This document shows positions 30,563-39,242 of a stretch of DNA of 64,000 nt, in pieces. The stretch is from Ga0077527 sp032128415 (GTDB taxonomy: Bacteria; Pseudomonadota; Gammaproteobacteria; Burkholderiales; SG8-41). The stretch's first letter is position 1. Each line of letters starts with the position of its first letter. The position numbers and the translations under genes were made by a program. The stretch is from contig JAQBGW010000165.1 in NCBI GenBank assembly GCA_032128415.1, forward strand, positions 1 through 64,000, given 5' to 3'. Under the pieces are notes generated by a model that worked only from the letters and a program-made list of their open reading frames with translations, was not told the DNA's origin and searched no databases.

Positions 30563-31351
30563 ATGCCCAACACCATCCCAGCGGGCGACACGGACGTGAT
30601 TGTTTACGAACATCCCCTGAGCGAACGGGTACGCACTCTGTTGCGACTGGAGGATTTGTTTGAGCGCATCGATTACTTCATGGGCAAGATCGATGCCCCG
30701 GAACATCATGTCGCGCTGCTGCTGATTTTCGAGATTCTCGAGGTAGCCGGTCGCGCCGATCTCAAATCCGACTTGCTGCAGGAACTCGAGCGCCAGAAAC
30801 AAACGCTGGAGTCACTGCGCGACAATCCGGACATTTCCGAAGAGGCACTCGACAACGTGCTGTGGCAGATCGACCAGGCTTCATCGCGCATTTACCAGAC
30901 ATCGGGCAAGGTCGGGCAGGAGCTTCGCGAAAACGAATGGCTGATGAGCATCAAGCAGCGCACCGGCATCCCCGGCGGGGTCTGCGAGTTTGATCTGCCG
31001 TCCTACCATTACTGGCTGCAGCAGAACGCCGAGTTGCGACGCCACGATCTGCAGCAGTGGCTGGCGCCATTCCTGCCGACACGCGATGCCATCAGCATCG
31101 TATTGAGGTTACTGCGCGAGAGCGGCAAGACCACGACGCAAACGGCGCATCAAGGCGTCTATCAGCAGATGATGGCGGGACGCCTGGCGCAGATGCTGCG
31201 CATCCGGCTGTCGAGCGACTACAGCTGTCTGCCTGAGATCAGCGCGAACAAATATGCGCTGAATATCCGCTTCACGACGCAGGAGGGCATGCGCCGCCCG
31301 AAGGCGTCAGACACGGATGTGGAATTCGAATTGACTTTCTGTACGCTCTGA
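30563..31351 (+). CDS. zapD: Cell division protein ZapD
   Basis: A 262-residue FtsZ-associated protein that bundles FtsZ filaments and stabilises the Z ring. Characteristic strings are IVYEHPLSERVRTLLRLEDLFERIDYFM, HHVALLLIFEILEVAGRADLKSDLLQELERQ, ENEWLMSIKQRTGIPGGVCEFDLPSYHYWL and the C-terminal NKYALNIRFT...DVEFELTFC. It lies 52 bases after coaE and 2 bases before yacG, forming the usual coaE-zapD-yacG unit. Confidence 0.97.
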   Translation: MPNTIPAGDTDVIVYEHPLSERVRTLLRLEDLFERIDYFMGKIDAPEHHVALLLIFEILEVAGRADLKSDLLQELERQKQTLESLRDNPDISEEALDNVLWQIDQASSRIYQTSGKVGQELRENEWLMSIKQRTGIPGGVCEFDLPSYHYWLQQNAELRRHDLQQWLAPFLPTRDAISIVLRLLRESGKTTTQTAHQGVYQQMMAGRLAQMLRIRLSSDYSCLPEISANKYALNIRFTTQEGMRRPKASDTDVEFELTFCTL

Positions 31352-31353
31352 CG

Positions 31354-31566
31354 ATGGTGGCGCGTCTGGTGGGATGCCCGCAGTGCGGCACGATGATCGA
31401 GTGGAATCTGCAGAACCGCTTCCGCCCTTTCTGTTCGGAGCGTTGCAAAATGATCGATCTCGGCGCCTGGGCATCGGAGAGTTATCGTGTACCGGTCGTG
31501 GAGATTGACGAATCCGACGATGTGCTGCCGGATGATGCGGGCGACTCCGGAATCAGGCAGAACTAG
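31354..31566 (+). CDS. yacG: DNA gyrase inhibitor YacG
   Basis: A 70-residue zinc protein that binds GyrB. The two cysteine pairs are clear: CPQCGTMIEW and PFCSERCKMIDLGAWASESYRVP. It has an acidic C-terminal tail (EIDESDDVLPDDAGD). It begins 2 bases after zapD and its end overlaps the 3' end of the convergent Nudix-ThiE-like gene by 14 bases. Confidence 0.96.
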   Translation: MVARLVGCPQCGTMIEWNLQNRFRPFCSERCKMIDLGAWASESYRVPVVEIDESDDVLPDDAGDSGIRQN

Positions 31567-32554
31567 GATTAGTTGACGGGTCAGGGCCTGTTAATTGGCC
31601 CTTAATCCAAGCCCCGCGCACCATCGCCAATCCCTGCGCGCCGCAAATCAGCGCCTGGGGCAAATCGCCCGGTTGTAGCCCGCCCAGCGCATAAACCGGC
31701 AGTCGTGCATCCGCAGCCATCGTGCGGAAACCATCCCATCCCAGTAATGCCGCGTCCGGATGTGTAGGCGTCGCGCACACCGGCCCCAGTACTGCGAAAT
31801 CCAGCCCCAGTGCTGCCGCCCTGGCAATATCCGCAGTGTCATGGCACGACGCCGCGACCAGCCCCATTTTCGGTCGGATGTCGATGGCCTGTAACTGGCT
31901 GGCCGTCAGATGTAAGCCGTCGGCACCGACGCGTCCGGCCAGCGCAACATCACTGTTGATCATAACTTTTGCGTGGTACTGGTGTGCGAGCGTCACGACT
32001 GCTGCGGCAAAAGTTTCCCGCAACCCGACCGGCCAGTCCTGCGCGCGGACCTGAATCAAACGCAGACCGTGATCAAGCGCAACCGCAATGCGGTCGAGTG
32101 CGTGCTTATGATCTGCTGCTGAAAACCCGGTGATCGCGTAAATCTCCGGCAGCGCCAGAGCAGCGAAAATCGGACCATTAGCCGGCAATACCGGCGCGAC
32201 ATCAATCGCCCCCAGCCGCTGCCATGCGAATGCCTGCGCTTCGCGACCCTGCAATTCACCGTGCCAGGCGCGCACCCGGAAAAAATGCAAGCGCACGGCA
32301 GCATGCGGGTAATCAAATTCTCGAATGAACCAGGGCCAGGCAGTATTAACCGTAATGCCGAGCTCTTCTTGTAATTCACGCTTAAGCGCAGCTTGCGGCA
32401 ATTCGCCGTCTTCAACTTTGCCGCCGGGAAATTCCCAGTAGCCAGCATAGGCCTTGCCCGGCGGACGCTGTGCCAGCAGAAAACGGCCGTCCAGCTGCTG
32501 GATGACAGCGGCTACAACGTCAATGCGCCGGCGCCCGGCGGGCGGCGCAGACAT
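31553..32554 (-). CDS. Nudix hydrolase (MutT-type) fused to a ThiE/TenI-like domain
   Basis: A 333-residue two-domain protein. Residues ~10-130 are a Nudix domain with a complete box, GGKVEDGELPQAALKRELQEELG, after RPPGKAYAGYWEFPGG, as in 8-oxo-dGTP diphosphatase MutT. Residues ~138-320 are a TMP-synthase-like barrel with RVGADGLHLTASQL, LGPVCATPTHPDAALLGWDGF and YALGGLQPGDLPQALICGAQGLAMVRG. This fusion is common in beta- and gammaproteobacteria near argJ/secA. In the second domain the usual Q-L-R-x-K and I-N-D motifs read IQVRAQD and INSDVALA, so thiamine-phosphate synthase activity is doubtful. It is transcribed after the DUF815 ATPase gene, with a 6-base gap. Confidence 0.92.
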   Translation of the reverse strand: MSAPPAGRRRIDVVAAVIQQLDGRFLLAQRPPGKAYAGYWEFPGGKVEDGELPQAALKRELQEELGITVNTAWPWFIREFDYPHAAVRLHFFRVRAWHGELQGREAQAFAWQRLGAIDVAPVLPANGPIFAALALPEIYAITGFSAADHKHALDRIAVALDHGLRLIQVRAQDWPVGLRETFAAAVVTLAHQYHAKVMINSDVALAGRVGADGLHLTASQLQAIDIRPKMGLVAASCHDTADIARAAALGLDFAVLGPVCATPTHPDAALLGWDGFRTMAADARLPVYALGGLQPGDLPQALICGAQGLAMVRGAWIKGQLTGPDPSTNPSSA

Positions 32555-32560
32555 GCAGAT

Positions 32561-33466
32561 TTACTTGCGGCGCGAGAGCCGCGTGCGGCCCGCCCAGTCA
32601 CGGGCAAACTGCCACGCCACCCGGCCGCTGCGTGAGCCGCGCGACAGCGCCCATTGCAGCGCGGCGTGCTCCAAATCGGCGCTCTTGCCGGACACTTTGA
32701 AGTGATCCAGCCACACATGAACGATGCGCAGGTACTCGTCCTGATCGAACGGATAGAACGACACCCAAAGGCCGAAGCGTTCCGACAGCGAGACTTTTTC
32801 TTCGCTGGTTTCGCCAGGGTGGATTTCTTCGCCGACATGCTGATACTCTAGATTTTCGTGCATGAATTCCGGCATCAGGTGGCGCCGGTTCGAAGTGGCA
32901 TAGATCAGGCAGTTTTCGGAAGCCGCAGCCACCGATCCATCGAGCACTACCTTCAACGCCTTGTACCCGGGCTCATCGGCTTCAAACGACAAATCATCGC
33001 AATACAGAACGTAGCGTTCCGGCCGCGCGTGGATCAATTCAACGATATCCGGAAGATCTGTCAGGTCGCGCTTCTCGACCTCGATCACGCGCAGACCCCG
33101 CGGCGCATACTTGTTGAGCAACGCTTTGATCAGCGAGGATTTACCAGTGCCGCGCGCGCCGGTCAGCAATACGTTGTTCGCGGGCAGACCGTCGACAAAC
33201 TGTCGAGTATTGCGCTCGACGCGTTCTTTCTGTTCGTCAATGCCGCACAGATCGCGCAAATCGATGCGATGCACGTGATGTATTGGTTCGAGTACAGCCT
33301 GCGCCCCTTTCTTGCGCCAGCGGTACGCGATTGAGGCCTGCCAATCCACATCGGGTACCGGCGCCGGCAACAGTTGTTCAAGCCGCACCAGCAAACCTTC
33401 GGCGCGAGCAAGCAGCGCTTCAACAGTTACTGGCCGAGGCGCACGCTGTGGCTTTATCGTTTTCAT
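32561..33466 (-). CDS. DUF815-family AAA+ ATPase
   Basis: A 301-residue P-loop ATPase. The Walker A motif is LLTGARGTGKSSLIKALL, Walker B is RYVLYCDDLSFE, and the sensor region is CLIYATSNRRHLMPEFM. The following HENLEYQHVGEEIHPGETSEEKVSLSERFGLWVSFYPFDQDEYLRIV is diagnostic of DUF815. The cellular role is unknown. It is consistently linked to argJ and mutT in betaproteobacteria, as here, so it belongs to the secA-argJ-ATPase-mutT transcription direction. Confidence 0.92.
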   Translation of the reverse strand: MKTIKPQRAPRPVTVEALLARAEGLLVRLEQLLPAPVPDVDWQASIAYRWRKKGAQAVLEPIHHVHRIDLRDLCGIDEQKERVERNTRQFVDGLPANNVLLTGARGTGKSSLIKALLNKYAPRGLRVIEVEKRDLTDLPDIVELIHARPERYVLYCDDLSFEADEPGYKALKVVLDGSVAAASENCLIYATSNRRHLMPEFMHENLEYQHVGEEIHPGETSEEKVSLSERFGLWVSFYPFDQDEYLRIVHVWLDHFKVSGKSADLEHAALQWALSRGSRSGRVAWQFARDWAGRTRLSRRK

Positions 33467-33490
33467 AACACATTGATTATAAAGAACTAA

Positions 33491-34729
33491 TTAGCTTCTG
33501 TAATCGGCATTGATACTGACGTAATCGTGCGACAGATCGCAGGTCCACACCACCGCCGACGCGCGCCCGCGATTGAGCACGACACGCACGGTGATTTCCG
33601 CCTGCTGCATCACGCGCTGGCCGTCTGCTTCCCGATACCCGGGATGACGCCCGCCATGCTGCGCCACCAGCACATCGTCGAGGTAGAGTTCAACACCATC
33701 CACGTCGAGGTCCGCAATGCCGGCATAACCGATGGCCGCAAGGATGCGGCCGAGATTGGGATCGGAAGCAAAGAATGCGGTCTTGATCAAAGGCGAATGC
33801 GCGATCGCATAGGCGACCTTGCGGCATTCATCTGCGTTGCGCCCCGCTTCAACACGCACCGTAATGAATTTTGTTGCGCCTTCGCCGTCACGCACTATGG
33901 CTTGTGCCAGCGTGATTGCGACCGCCGTCACGGCATCGCGAAAAGCCAGATAGTCAGCGCTTTTGGCATCGGTAATTTCAGGCATTGTCGCCTTGCCCGT
34001 TGCCATCAGTACGAAGCTGTCGTTGGTCGAGGTATCGCCATCGACGGTAATGCAATTGAACGAATGCTGCGCGGCGTGGGACACTGCTGCCCTGACCAGC
34101 GGATGACTGACCCGTGCGTCAGTGGCAACGAACCCGAGCATGGTCGCCATGCCTGGATGAATCATGCCCGCGCCCTTGGCAATGCCGGTCACCGTGATGG
34201 TGGTCCCGCTCACCGGAAACTGCTGCGACACTGCCTTCGGCACCGTGTCAGTAGTCATGATCGCCTCGGCCGCTTCCGCCCACGCTGCCGCTTTCAGTGC
34301 GGCCAGGCATTGCGGCAGGCCGGCAGAGATCCGCTCCACCGGCAGCGGCTCCATGATGACGCCGGTCGAAAATGGCAATATCTGCGTCGCGGTACAGCCG
34401 AGCAGTTGCGCTGCATCCGCGCAGGTTTGCCGCGCATGGGCAAGGCCCGCCTGGCCGGTCCCGGCGTTGGCCACGCCGGTGTTGATCACCAGCGCACGCA
34501 CACCATTGTCCGGATCGACCATCGACAAATGCTGCCTCGCCACCACCACCGGCGCAGCACAGAACCGGTTTTGCGTAAATACGCCGGCAACCCGGGCGCC
34601 GGCCTCCAGCCGGATCAGCAGCAGATCCTTACGTCCCGTCTTGCGCATGCCTGCCTGCGCCACGCCCAGCTCAACACCCGCAACGGGCAACAGCGCGTGT
34701 GGATCGGGTGGCGCAAGATTGACTGGCAT
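33491..34729 (-). CDS. argJ: Bifunctional ornithine acetyltransferase/N-acetylglutamate synthase ArgJ
   Basis: A 412-residue enzyme that recycles the acetyl group in arginine biosynthesis. Like all ArgJ it should self-cleave before a Thr: GMIHPGMATMLGFVATDA is visible near residue 190, flanked by the two halves. VNTGVANAGTGQAGLAHARQTC, STGVIMEPLPVERI, MTTDTVPKAVS, VDGDTSTNDSFVLMATG and the C-terminal INADYRS are all family-typical. The ATG at 34729 lies 5 bases after the secA stop; a frame extending 84 codons upstream overlaps secA and is not coding. Confidence 0.97.
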   Translation of the reverse strand: MPVNLAPPDPHALLPVAGVELGVAQAGMRKTGRKDLLLIRLEAGARVAGVFTQNRFCAAPVVVARQHLSMVDPDNGVRALVINTGVANAGTGQAGLAHARQTCADAAQLLGCTATQILPFSTGVIMEPLPVERISAGLPQCLAALKAAAWAEAAEAIMTTDTVPKAVSQQFPVSGTTITVTGIAKGAGMIHPGMATMLGFVATDARVSHPLVRAAVSHAAQHSFNCITVDGDTSTNDSFVLMATGKATMPEITDAKSADYLAFRDAVTAVAITLAQAIVRDGEGATKFITVRVEAGRNADECRKVAYAIAHSPLIKTAFFASDPNLGRILAAIGYAGIADLDVDGVELYLDDVLVAQHGGRHPGYREADGQRVMQQAEITVRVVLNRGRASAVVWTCDLSHDYVSINADYRS

Positions 34730-34733
34730 GGGA

Positions 34734-37550
34734 TCAGGACAGCTTGCCGTGGCAGTGTTTGTATTTTTTCCCGGAACCGCAGGGACAAATGTCGTTGCGG
34801 CCCACTTTCTGGCCACCACGCACAAAAGGGCGTGCCGGTTCCTCTGCGGTTCCAGCGCCGTCGTCGATCGCGGCCGCCTCGGGAATGTGATCCCTTGCAG
34901 CATCAGTCGTGGCATCGGCATGCTGGTATTGCACGTTGGCGAGTTGCTCACGCTCCTCGGCCGCGCGCAATTCTTCTGCACTGCGTATCTGCACCGTCAT
35001 CAGGATGCGCGTGACATCGGTCTTGATCATGTCGAGCAGGAGAGAAAACAGCTCGAACGCCTCGCGTTTGTATTCCTGTGTCGGATTTTTCTGCGCGTAA
35101 CCCCGCAGATGAATGCCCTGGCGCAACTGATCCAGCGCCGCAAGATTCTCCCGCCAGTGCGAGTCAACGCTCTGCAGCATGATGGCGCGCTCGTACTGGC
35201 GCATGGCTACCGACTCGACCACAGCCGTTTTCGTAGCGTATTGCGTGTGCGCCGTCTCAATGATGCGCTGCCGCAGCAGCTCTTCCTCCAGCTGCGGATT
35301 TTCCTTCATCCACTGCGTTACCGGCACCTCCAGCGTGAACTCGCTGCGCAATGTCTTTTCCAGACCCTCCGCATCCCATTGTTCCTCGAGACTGCCCGGC
35401 GGGATGTGCTGGCCGAAAAAATTGCCGATCACATCACCACGCATGGCTGTGATGGTTTCCGTGATATCAGAACTGTTCAGCAGTTCATTGCGCTGCTGAT
35501 AAATGACCTTGCGCTGGTCATTGGCAACGTCGTCATATTCAAGCAGGTGCTTGCGCATGTCGAAGTTGCGCGCCTCGACCTTGCGTTGCGCATTCTCAAT
35601 GGAGCGTGTCACCCACGGATGCTCAATGGCTTCGCCGTCAGGCATCTTCAGCTTGTCCATGATCGCCGCGACGCGGTCGGACGCAAATATGCGCAGCAGC
35701 GCATCGTCCAGCGCAAGATAAAAACGGCTGGAGCCCGGGTCACCCTGCCGTCCGGAGCGCCCGCGCAACTGGTTGTCGATCCGCCTCGACTCATGGCGCT
35801 CGGTGCCGATGATATGCAAGCCGCCTGATTTGACTACCAGGTCATGGCGCTGCTTCCACTCCTCGCGCAGCACTGCTGCGCGCTGCCGGCGGGCAGCTTC
35901 ACTCACACTGTCGTCGGCCATCAAGCGCTCGATCTCCGGCTCCGGATTGCCGCCGAGTACGATGTCCGTGCCCCGACCCGCCATGTTGGTGGCGATGGTA
36001 ATGATTTCGGGACGCCCCGCCTGAATCACGATCTCCGCCTCGCTGGCATGCTGTTTGGCGTTGAGCACATTGTGCGGCAACTTCTCCTGCTTGAGCATTC
36101 CCGAGATGTACTCTGAGTTCTCGATGGACGTAGTGCCGACAAGAACCGGCTGGCCGCGTTCATGGCATTCGCGAATATCGTTGATGATGGCCTGGTATTT
36201 TTCCCGCGCAGTGCGGAACACCTGGTCCATGCGGTCATCGCGAATCATTGTGTGGTGCGTCGGAATTATCACGGTCTCCAGTCCGTAAATCTGCTGGAAC
36301 TCGTAGGCTTCGGTATCAGCCGTTCCCGTCATGCCGGAGAGCTTCTTGTACATGCGGAAGTAGTTCTGGAACGTAATCGTGGCGAGCGTCTGGTTTTCCT
36401 TCTGGATCTCCACGCCTTCCTTGGCCTCGATTGCCTGATGCAGACCGTCGGACCAGCGGCGCCCTGGCATCAACCGACCGGTGAACTCGTCAACGATGAT
36501 GATCTCATTGCCCTGAACTACGTATTGCTGGTCACGATGGAACAGGTTCTGCGCGCGCAGCGCCGCATTGAGGTGATGCATCAGGCCGATATTGGCAGCG
36601 TCATACAAGCTGCCGCCTTCCGGCAACAATCCCGCCTGCGCCAGCAACGCTTCGGCGTGTTCATGCCCCTCCTCCGAGAGGGTTACCTGGTGTCCCTTCT
36701 CATCAACCCAAAAATCTCCCTCGGTCTTCTCCTCCTTCTGCCGCACAAGCTTTGGCGCAATGGTGTTCATGCGCAGATACAGGTCGGTGGTGTCTTCAGC
36801 CTGGCCAGAGATGATCAAGGGTGTGCGGGCTTCATCGATCAGTATCGAGTCCACTTCGTCAACGATTGCGAAGACCAGGCCGCGCTGCACCTTCTCCGAC
36901 AACTCATACACCATGTTGTCGCGAAGATAGTCAAAGCCGAACTCGTTATTGGTGCCGTAGGTAATATCGGAGAGATAGGCCTGCTGTTTGGGTTCATGCT
37001 CCATCTGCGACAGATTGACGCCGACGGTGAGCCCGAGGAAACGGTAGATGCGTCCCATCCAGTCGGCGTCGCGCTGCGCAAGGTAATCGTTGACCGTCAC
37101 AATATGCACGCCGGTACCGGCCAATGCATTGAGATACGCTGGCAGTGTCGCAACCAGCGTCTTGCCTTCGCCCGTGCGCATTTCGGCAATCTTGCCGTTG
37201 TGCAGGGTAATGCCGCCGATCAACTGCACGTCGAAGTGCCGCATGCCGAGCACGCGTTTTCCGGTTTCGCGCACTACCGCAAACGCCTCCGGCAGCAGCA
37301 CCTCCAGCGCGGCGCGGCGGCGTTCGAGTAGCCTATCCTGCGCTGCTGGCTCAACCTCGGTCGCGCCATCTGCAGCTACCGATTTTGCGAATCGATCGCG
37401 AAATTCTGCGGTTTTGGCCCGTAACTGATCGTCCGACAGTGCCGCCATTTGCGGCTCCAGCGCATTGATGGCACGAACCGTACGGCTATATTGTTTGAGC
37501 AGGCGATCGTTGCGGCTGCCGAATACTTTCTTCAATAAACCGGTAATCAT
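34734..37550 (-). CDS. secA: Preprotein translocase ATPase SecA
   Basis: A 938-residue motor of the Sec translocon. Visible are the N-terminal MITGLLKKVFGSRNDRLLKQY, Walker A AEMRTGEGKTLVATLPAYL, the NEFGFDYLRDNM segment, DEVDSILIDEARTPLIISG, the second nucleotide-binding fold with VGTTSIENSE, NMAGRGTDIVLGGNPEPEI and HESRRIDNQLRGRSGRQGDPGSSRFYLALDD, and the C-terminal zinc-binding SecB-docking motif NDICPCGSGKKYKHCHGKL. Length and order are normal. It is preceded by a terminator that closes the M23 peptidase transcript, so secA has its own promoter or depends on readthrough. Confidence 0.98.
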   Translation of the reverse strand: MITGLLKKVFGSRNDRLLKQYSRTVRAINALEPQMAALSDDQLRAKTAEFRDRFAKSVAADGATEVEPAAQDRLLERRRAALEVLLPEAFAVVRETGKRVLGMRHFDVQLIGGITLHNGKIAEMRTGEGKTLVATLPAYLNALAGTGVHIVTVNDYLAQRDADWMGRIYRFLGLTVGVNLSQMEHEPKQQAYLSDITYGTNNEFGFDYLRDNMVYELSEKVQRGLVFAIVDEVDSILIDEARTPLIISGQAEDTTDLYLRMNTIAPKLVRQKEEKTEGDFWVDEKGHQVTLSEEGHEHAEALLAQAGLLPEGGSLYDAANIGLMHHLNAALRAQNLFHRDQQYVVQGNEIIIVDEFTGRLMPGRRWSDGLHQAIEAKEGVEIQKENQTLATITFQNYFRMYKKLSGMTGTADTEAYEFQQIYGLETVIIPTHHTMIRDDRMDQVFRTAREKYQAIINDIRECHERGQPVLVGTTSIENSEYISGMLKQEKLPHNVLNAKQHASEAEIVIQAGRPEIITIATNMAGRGTDIVLGGNPEPEIERLMADDSVSEAARRQRAAVLREEWKQRHDLVVKSGGLHIIGTERHESRRIDNQLRGRSGRQGDPGSSRFYLALDDALLRIFASDRVAAIMDKLKMPDGEAIEHPWVTRSIENAQRKVEARNFDMRKHLLEYDDVANDQRKVIYQQRNELLNSSDITETITAMRGDVIGNFFGQHIPPGSLEEQWDAEGLEKTLRSEFTLEVPVTQWMKENPQLEEELLRQRIIETAHTQYATKTAVVESVAMRQYERAIMLQSVDSHWRENLAALDQLRQGIHLRGYAQKNPTQEYKREAFELFSLLLDMIKTDVTRILMTVQIRSAEELRAAEEREQLANVQYQHADATTDAARDHIPEAAAIDDGAGTAEEPARPFVRGGQKVGRNDICPCGSGKKYKHCHGKLS

Positions 37551-37564
37551 CAAAATTCCGAATA

Positions 37565-37590
37565 AAAAAGGGGTGGGATAATCCCACCCC
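37565..37590 (-). terminator. Intrinsic terminator between the M23 peptidase gene and secA
   Basis: A 9-bp stem GGGGTGGGA / TCCCACCCC (37570-37578 with 37582-37590) with a 3-base loop is followed on the minus strand by a six-T run (37564-37569 region). It ends the peptidase transcript just before secA. Confidence 0.85.
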
Positions 37591-37616
37591 GCAATTCCTG
37601 AACTCAGTGCCTTCGA

Positions 37617-38534
37617 TCAGCCGGGCAATTGCAAAAACTGCGAAGGGTTGCGTGCCGCACCACGCTGGCGCACCTCAAAATGCAGATGTGCGCCCGTTGC
37701 GCGACCGGTTCTGCCTACTGCGGCGATTCGCGAACCGCGCAACACCACGTCGCCAATTTTAACAAACCGCTTGGATGCATGTGCGTAACGCGAGATCAAA
37801 TCATTGCCGTGATCAATCTCTATCATATTACCATATTGAGGGTGAAAATCTGCGTAGACAACTACTCCGGCAGCCGCCGCGTGGATCGGTGTACCCACTT
37901 CGGCCAGGAAGTCGATACCCTCATGAAAAGCACGCTGCCCGGTGAACGGATCGATGCGCCATCCGTAGTTGGACGAATACCATCCGCCTGCGACCGGAAG
38001 CTTGGTGGGGGTCAGTTTTTTACGCGCGCTTTCCTGCGTATACATGGATTCCAGCAAACCCAACTTATCGCCGCGATCCTCCAACTGGTGCGTCAGCAAT
38101 TCGATCTGCGCGGTGAAATCTCCGAGCGAAATATTCTGGCTGGGCACCGAGGAAATTGCGCCCCCTCGTCCCGGAACCTCACTGAACATCAGTTCCTGCT
38201 GCTTGAAACCCGCCAGCTTGGCGAGGCGTTCGCCCAGCGAATCCAGCCGCAGCAACTGTGCCTGCATCTGGCCCAGACGGATCGCCATTGCGTTCAGATT
38301 GTCCTGCAGATAGGACTGGGTACGCCGTTGCTGCTGCTCCTGGATCACCACCAGCATATCCCTGACGTACGGAATATTCAGCTCGGCAGCGTAGCGCAAC
38401 AGTCCATAATTCATCGCGCCGGCCAACGCCAATATCGTCGCCAGCATCAGCGCAACGGATGCAATCAGGTGCGGCCAGCCCAAAGTAATAGTGCGGGCCT
38501 TTGGCAGCTTCTCGGAAACCAGAATAATATTCAC
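37617..38534 (-). CDS. M23-family (LytM-type) murein peptidase or EnvC-like factor, membrane-anchored
   Basis: A 305-residue protein. It has an N-terminal transmembrane segment (LIASVALMLATILALAGAMNYGLL), a coiled-coil-like stretch (VIQEQQQRRTQSYLQDNLNAMAIRLGQMQAQLLRLDSLGERLAKLAG) and a C-terminal peptidase_M23 domain: GWYSSNYGWRIDPFTGQRAFHEGIDF, GTPIHAAAAGVVVYADFHPQYGNMIEIDHG, RYAHASK, VGRTGRATGAHLHFEV. The zinc ligands His/Asp in HEGIDF and the H-x-H of HLHFEV are retained, so an active endopeptidase is likely. It starts 22 bases from the divergent DciA-like gene, a linkage conserved in betaproteobacteria between secA and lpxC. Confidence 0.93.
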   Translation of the reverse strand: MNIILVSEKLPKARTITLGWPHLIASVALMLATILALAGAMNYGLLRYAAELNIPYVRDMLVVIQEQQQRRTQSYLQDNLNAMAIRLGQMQAQLLRLDSLGERLAKLAGFKQQELMFSEVPGRGGAISSVPSQNISLGDFTAQIELLTHQLEDRGDKLGLLESMYTQESARKKLTPTKLPVAGGWYSSNYGWRIDPFTGQRAFHEGIDFLAEVGTPIHAAAAGVVVYADFHPQYGNMIEIDHGNDLISRYAHASKRFVKIGDVVLRGSRIAAVGRTGRATGAHLHFEVRQRGAARNPSQFLQLPG

Positions 38535-38556
38535 AGTTCAAAACTCCCTATTCGCC

Positions 38557-38997
38557 ATGCCCACCCGAAAACTCAGCGCCCTGCTTGTAGATACTGAGGG
38601 CTTATCGGTACTAACCCAGGCAACGCAGCGCATCGCAGCGCTGCAACGGCTCTATGTAATCTGCGCGCCCCCTGATCTGACACAGGCAAGTCGTGTGGTC
38701 AGCGACCGCAACGGCATACTGGTCATAGCAACAGATAACGGCGCAATCGCGGCGAAACTGCAGCAACTGACGCCCCGACTGCTTAAGAACCTGCAAAATC
38801 AAGCAGTTGAGGTTACTGGAATCCGGGTGGAAGTTCAAGTTAGCCGGGGTCGGCAGGATTCGGTATCTCGGCCCGAAAAACCACTATTACCCGTTGATTT
38901 AATTGATAATTTTGAGGATTTGTCGCGGCGCGTCAAGGATCCAGGACTGAGCGCAGCATTGGGCCGATTCGCCAGCCGGCGTCGTAGTCGGCCCTGA
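38557..38997 (+). CDS. DUF721 / DciA-like protein
   Basis: A 146-residue protein of the DUF721 family, which includes the replicative-helicase loader DciA. The pattern LTQATQRIAALQRLYVICAPPDLTQASRVVSDRNGILVIATDNGAIAAKLQQLTPRLLKNLQNQAVEVTGIRVEVQVS matches the KH-like core ('V...L.V...N.A.AAKL.QL.P.LL..L'). The disordered basic tail ends RFASRRRSRP. The start at 38557 fits the family; the extension upstream to 38491 overlaps the divergent peptidase gene. In betaproteobacteria the gene between secA/M23 and lpxC is usually this one. The helicase-loading role in this organism is inference. Confidence 0.75.
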   Translation: MPTRKLSALLVDTEGLSVLTQATQRIAALQRLYVICAPPDLTQASRVVSDRNGILVIATDNGAIAAKLQQLTPRLLKNLQNQAVEVTGIRVEVQVSRGRQDSVSRPEKPLLPVDLIDNFEDLSRRVKDPGLSAALGRFASRRRSRP

Positions 38998-39017
38998 TGC
39001 CGGCCCGCCCAGCGCGG

Positions 39018-39203
39018 CTACACCACCATCAACAGCCGCTCGGCGACGTAAAAAACCATCACCAGCAGCACCAGAATCAATGCAAAGAGGAACGTCCGCC
39101 AGGCAAAACGCAAATAGCGACGCTGCCGGGTTATCGCATACAGGGCAAGGGAAGCCACCACTGTAATCAGCAGCAGGATTCCACATACGCGAAGTATCAG
39201 CAT
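39018..39203 (-). CDS. Small two-helix membrane protein, conserved next to lpxC
   Basis: A 61-residue protein with two hydrophobic helices (LRVCGILLLITVVASLALYAI and TFLFALILVLLVMVFYVAERLL) joined by a basic loop (TRQRRYLRFAWR), predicting a hairpin with the loop in the cytoplasm. It is encoded just after lpxC on the same strand, 39 bases away, and is convergent with the DciA-like gene. Short membrane proteins of this shape are often found at this locus in betaproteobacteria. No function is known. Confidence 0.6.
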   Translation of the reverse strand: MLILRVCGILLLITVVASLALYAITRQRRYLRFAWRTFLFALILVLLVMVFYVAERLLMVV

Positions 39204-39242
39204 CCGGGACCACCTCCGACCGCAGACCAGCCGGCGGCAAAA

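Noticed and set aside
33527..35828. Two long overlapping plus-strand open frames (495 and 554 codons)
   Set aside because: They are mirror frames of argJ and secA.
37617..38597. 322-codon plus-strand open frame over the M23 gene
   Set aside because: It is a mirror of the M23 peptidase, which has complete zinc motifs.
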